Assembly: GCA_945878385.1 (NCBI GenBank)
Contig: CAMCTE010000028.1
Span: 1-17,729 of the forward strand
Length of the DNA stretch: 17,729 nt
Direction of reading: 5' to 3'
Origin: Azohydromonas lata NBRC 102462
GTDB taxonomy: Bacteria; Pseudomonadota; Gammaproteobacteria; Burkholderiales; Burkholderiaceae_C
Shown: piece after piece, positions 15,328-17,729 of the stretch
Layout of the letters: the number at the start of each line of letters is the position of its first letter
How positions within the stretch are numbered: position 1 is the stretch's first letter
The notes under the pieces: generated by a model
Database searches by the model: none
What the model was told of the DNA's origin: nothing
Seen by the model: only the letters and a program-made list of their open reading frames with translations
Made by a program: the position numbers and the translations under genes

Positions 15328-15366
15328 GGGGATACCCCTCTAGGGTTACTCCCAAGTAGAGGGAGT
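15328..15366 (+). promoter_or_regulatory. Overlapping inverted repeats in the aorA upstream region
   Basis: Three pairings crowd into 39 bases. GGGG/CCCC (15328-15331 with 15335-15338) has a three-base loop. CCCTCTA (15336-15342) is the perfect reverse complement of TAGAGGG (15357-15363). ACTCCC (15348-15353) is the perfect reverse complement of GGGAGT (15361-15366). The last two share 15361-15363, so in RNA only one can form at a time; in DNA they could be a dyad operator. The block ends 61 bases before the aorA ATG. Whether it is an operator or a leader switch is not decided by sequence. Confidence 0.45.
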
Positions 15367-15427
15367 GCCCCGAACCCCGCAACATACGCAGTTGGGTTCA
15401 TAAGTCTTCAGACTCAAGAGGAAGTCC

Positions 15428-15901
15428 ATGCAAAAGACGCTGCACATCAATCCTGAAAAGTGCACCGGTTGTCTCCAGTGCGAGATGGCCTGCTCGTTCG
15501 AGAACTACGCCACCTATGCGCCGGCCAAGTCGCGCATCAAGGTGTTCGATTTCCACCACACCGGCCGCAAGGTGCCTTACACCTGCACCCAATGCGACGA
15601 GGCCTGGTGCCTGCACGCCTGCCCGGTGGAAGCCATCACGGTGGACAAGGCCACCGGTGCCAAGGTGGTCAACGAGTCCACCTGCGTGGGCTGCAAGGTG
15701 TGCACCATCTCCTGCCCCTTCGGCACCATCAACTATGTGCAGGAAACCGGCAAGGTGCAGAAGTGCGACCTGTGCGGCGGCGACCCGGCTTGCGCCACAG
15801 CCTGTCCCACTGGCGCCATCACCTATGTCGACGCCAACTGGACGGGCCTGAACAAGATGCAGGCCTGGGCCGACAAGCTGGGCAACCAGCCGTCCGCCTG
15901 A
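15428..15901 (+). CDS. aorA: Four-cluster polyferredoxin subunit of aldehyde oxidoreductase
   Basis: The 157-residue soluble protein has sixteen cysteines in four groups, each fit for one [4Fe-4S] cluster: C12/15/18/22, C53/56/61/65, C86/89/92/96 and C113/116/122/126. Sequences such as CTGCLQCEMAC, HACPVEAI, CVGCKVCTISCP and ATACPTGAI are typical. There is no Tat or Sec signal, so it is cytosolic. It is followed directly by the tungsten enzyme gene, as in the Aromatoleum aorABC operon, where AorA carries electrons between AorB and the flavin subunit AorC and is reported to form filaments with AorB. The start is firm: AGAGGA at 15417-15422, five bases before the ATG. DmsB/HycB-like ferredoxins share the fold, but the adjacent AOR gene decides the assignment. 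Confidence 0.92.
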   Translation: MQKTLHINPEKCTGCLQCEMACSFENYATYAPAKSRIKVFDFHHTGRKVPYTCTQCDEAWCLHACPVEAITVDKATGAKVVNESTCVGCKVCTISCPFGTINYVQETGKVQKCDLCGGDPACATACPTGAITYVDANWTGLNKMQAWADKLGNQPSA

Positions 15902-15943
15902 GCGGTACACCGCCCCTGCGCGCGCCTGGCAACAGCCAACCGC

Positions 15944-15973
15944 ATCAAGACGAATCAAGTCGTATCAAGTCTC
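15944..15973 (+). repeat. Three tandem 10-base repeats before the aorB ribosome-binding site
   Basis: ATCAAG begins at 15944, 15954 and 15964, an exact 10-base period; the three units are ATCAAGACGA, ATCAAGTCGT and ATCAAGTCTC. They fill most of the 84-base aorA-aorB spacer and end directly before AGGAG (15975-15979). They could phase a DNA-binding protein on one face of the helix, or keep the aorB translation start unstructured. Confidence 0.55.
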
Positions 15974-15985
15974 TAGGAGCAACAC

Positions 15986-17729
15986 ATGAGTTGGGCAGGA
16001 AAAATTCTTCGGGTCAACCTCAGCACCGGCACCTGCAAGTCCGAGCCGCTGAACATGACCTGGGCCAAGCAGTACCTGGGTTCGCGCGGCTTGGCCACCA
16101 AGTACATCGTTGAAGAAGTCGACCCCAAGGTGGACCCTTTGTCCACCGACAACAAGATCATCTGGGCCACCGGCCCGCTGACCGGCACCATGGCCTCCAC
16201 CGGCGGCCGCTACACGGTGGTCACCAAGGGCCCGCTGACCGGCGCCATCGCCTGCTCCAACTCCGGCGGCTACTGGGGTGCCGAGCTCAAGATGGCCGGC
16301 TGGGACATGGTGATCTTCGAAGGCAAGAGCGCCAAGCCGGTGTACCTGTTCATCGAAGACGACCATGTCGAGCTCAAGGACGCCGCCCACCTGTGGGGCA
16401 CCAGCGTCTGGAACACCGAGGAAGTCATCAAGAAGCAGCACCAGGACCCGCTGATCCGCGTGTCCTCCATCGGCCTGGCCGGTGAGAACCAGGTGCTCTA
16501 TGCAGCCGTGGTGAACGACCTGCACCGTGCGGCCGGCCGCTCCGGTGTGGGCGCCGTGATGGGCAGCAAGAATCTCAAGGCCATTGCCGTGCGCGGCACC
16601 AAGGGCGTGGGCAATGTGGCCGACCCCAAGGGTTTCATGCAGGTCACCTTCGAGAAGAAGAAGATCCTGGCCGACAACGCCGTGACCGGCCAAGGTCTGC
16701 CCACCTACGGCACCCAGGTGCTGATGAATGTGATCAACGAGGTGGGTGCACTGCCCACCCGCAACCACCGCGACAGCCAGTTCGAAGGCGCCAAGGACAT
16801 TTCTGCCGAAGCCATGGCCACGCCGCGCAAGGGCGACGGCAAGGCCCAGCTGGTGACCAACCAGGCCTGCTTTGGCTGCACCATCGCATGCGGCCGCATC
16901 TCCAAGATCGACCCCACCCACTTCAGCGTGGTCAACAAGCCGCAGTATTGGGGCGCCACCGGTGGCCTGGAATACGAAGCAGCCTGGGCTCTGGGTGCTG
17001 CCAACGGCGTGAATGACCTGGAAGCGCTGCAGTACGCCAACACCATCTGCAACGAGCAGGGCATGGACCCCATCTCCTTCGGCGCCACCATCGGCGCGGT
17101 GATGGAGCTCTACGAAATGGGTGTGCTCACCAAGGAACAGATCGGGGTAGAGGCCCCGTTCGGTTCGGCCAAGGCCTTGTGCGAATTCGCCGACATGACG
17201 GCCACCGGCCAGGGCTTCGGCAAGGAAATCGCCTTGGGTTCCAAGCGCCTGTGCGAGAAGTACGGTCACCCCGAACTGTCCATGAGCGTCAAGGGCCAGG
17301 AATTCCCGGCCTATGACGCCCGCGGCATCCAAGGCATGGGCCTGACCTATGCCACCTCCAACCGCGGCGCCTGCCACCTGCGCAGCTACACCGTGGCTTC
17401 CGAAGTGTTGGGCATCCCGGTCAAGACCGACCCGCTGGCCTCCGAAGGCAAGGCCGAACTCGTGATGGCGTTCCAAGATGCCACCGCCGCATTCGACTCC
17501 GCCGGCATCTGCATCTTCACCAGCTTCGCCTGGGGCTTGGCCGACGTGGCCCCGCAGGTGGCTGCCGCCTGCGGCCCGGAGTTCACGCTGGAGAACATGG
17601 CTCTGATCGGCGAGCGCATCTGGAACATGGAGCGCGACTTCAACAACCGCGCGGGCTTCACGGCCGCTGACGATACGCTGCCCAAGCGTCTGCTCACCGA
17701 AGGCTCGAAGACCGGCCCGGCCAAGGGCT
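15986..17729 (+). CDS. aorB: Tungsten-dependent aldehyde:ferredoxin oxidoreductase (partial, 3' end off the window)
   Basis: The 581 codons present begin MSWAGKILRVNLSTG and cover nearly all of an AOR, which is usually 600-620 residues. The enzyme oxidises aldehydes to carboxylic acids, or reduces acids with low-potential donors, at a tungsten bis-pterin site. The N-terminal domain has STGGRYTVVTKGPLTG and SIGLAGEN. The [4Fe-4S] ligands are C295, C298 and C302 (CFGCTIAC) and C509 (AGICIF), the CxxCxxxC...C spacing of Pyrococcus AOR. Pterin-binding segments are YDARGIQGMGLTYATSNRG and the nearby RGACHLRSY. The start is supported by AGGAG at 15975-15979. Lys codons are almost all AAG and synonymous sites are strongly C/G-ending, more so than in the receptor gene, which hints at high expression. 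An FAD subunit gene (aorC) is expected just beyond the edge. Confidence 0.95.
   Translation, partial: MSWAGKILRVNLSTGTCKSEPLNMTWAKQYLGSRGLATKYIVEEVDPKVDPLSTDNKIIWATGPLTGTMASTGGRYTVVTKGPLTGAIACSNSGGYWGAELKMAGWDMVIFEGKSAKPVYLFIEDDHVELKDAAHLWGTSVWNTEEVIKKQHQDPLIRVSSIGLAGENQVLYAAVVNDLHRAAGRSGVGAVMGSKNLKAIAVRGTKGVGNVADPKGFMQVTFEKKKILADNAVTGQGLPTYGTQVLMNVINEVGALPTRNHRDSQFEGAKDISAEAMATPRKGDGKAQLVTNQACFGCTIACGRISKIDPTHFSVVNKPQYWGATGGLEYEAAWALGAANGVNDLEALQYANTICNEQGMDPISFGATIGAVMELYEMGVLTKEQIGVEAPFGSAKALCEFADMTATGQGFGKEIALGSKRLCEKYGHPELSMSVKGQEFPAYDARGIQGMGLTYATSNRGACHLRSYTVASEVLGIPVKTDPLASEGKAELVMAFQDATAAFDSAGICIFTSFAWGLADVAPQVAAACGPEFTLENMALIGERIWNMERDFNNRAGFTAADDTLPKRLLTEGSKTGPAKG

Noticed and set aside
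15965..17476. A 503-codon open frame on the minus strand opposite aorB
   Set aside because: Antisense shadow caused by strong codon bias in aorB; no start signal and repetitive Gly/His/Ala-rich translation.

Overview
The window comes from a high-GC beta-proteobacterium, most likely Burkholderiales (Comamonadaceae-like). This is inferred from GC-rich third codon positions, the separated ribF / ileS-lspA housekeeping genes, paired acyl-CoA dehydrogenases and the relatedness of the tungsten enzyme genes. I see no rRNA, tRNA, CRISPR array, insertion sequence or phage gene. All database-style statements are from memory of protein families, not from searches.

Layout. 1-776 (-): an EamA/DMT permease cut by the left edge. 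916-1908 (+): quinone oxidoreductase. 1948-5317 (-): lspA and ileS, four bases apart. 5318-5658: a 341-base spacer without a convincing gene, with two hairpins just upstream of ileS. 5659-6570 (+): a MipA/OmpV outer-membrane protein sitting between ileS and ribF and overlapping the ribF 3' end. 6542-7573 (-): ribF. 7668-8240 (+): NADPH-dependent FMN reductase-type flavoprotein. 8246-11343 (-): an apparent operon of a large and a small acyl-CoA dehydrogenase subunit plus the pseudouridine synthase rsuA.

11569-17729 (+) is the most interesting part: tupB and tupC (tungstate ABC permease and ATPase), a TonB-dependent receptor, then aorA (a 16-cysteine polyferredoxin) and aorB (tungsten-dependent aldehyde:ferredoxin oxidoreductase, cut by the right edge just short of its end). 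This reads as a tungsten-acquisition and aldehyde-oxidation locus like the aorABC system of Aromatoleum. Tungstate is imported by TupBC, built into the tungstopterin cofactor, and used by AorB to oxidise aldehydes to acids, with electrons passed to AorA. Two things stand out. No tungstate-binding protein gene (tupA) accompanies tupBC. The receptor between tupC and aorA looks like E. coli YncD/PqqU, the TonB-dependent transporter of the quinone cofactor PQQ, rather than a metal-oxyanion receptor. A PQQ link would make sense if PQQ alcohol dehydrogenases supply the aldehydes that AOR removes, but this is inference.

The spacers of this locus carry non-coding structure: a 6-bp-arm inverted repeat upstream of tupB, a terminator-like hairpin after the receptor gene, mutually exclusive inverted repeats upstream of aorA, and three copies of a 10-base-period repeat directly before the aorB ribosome-binding site.
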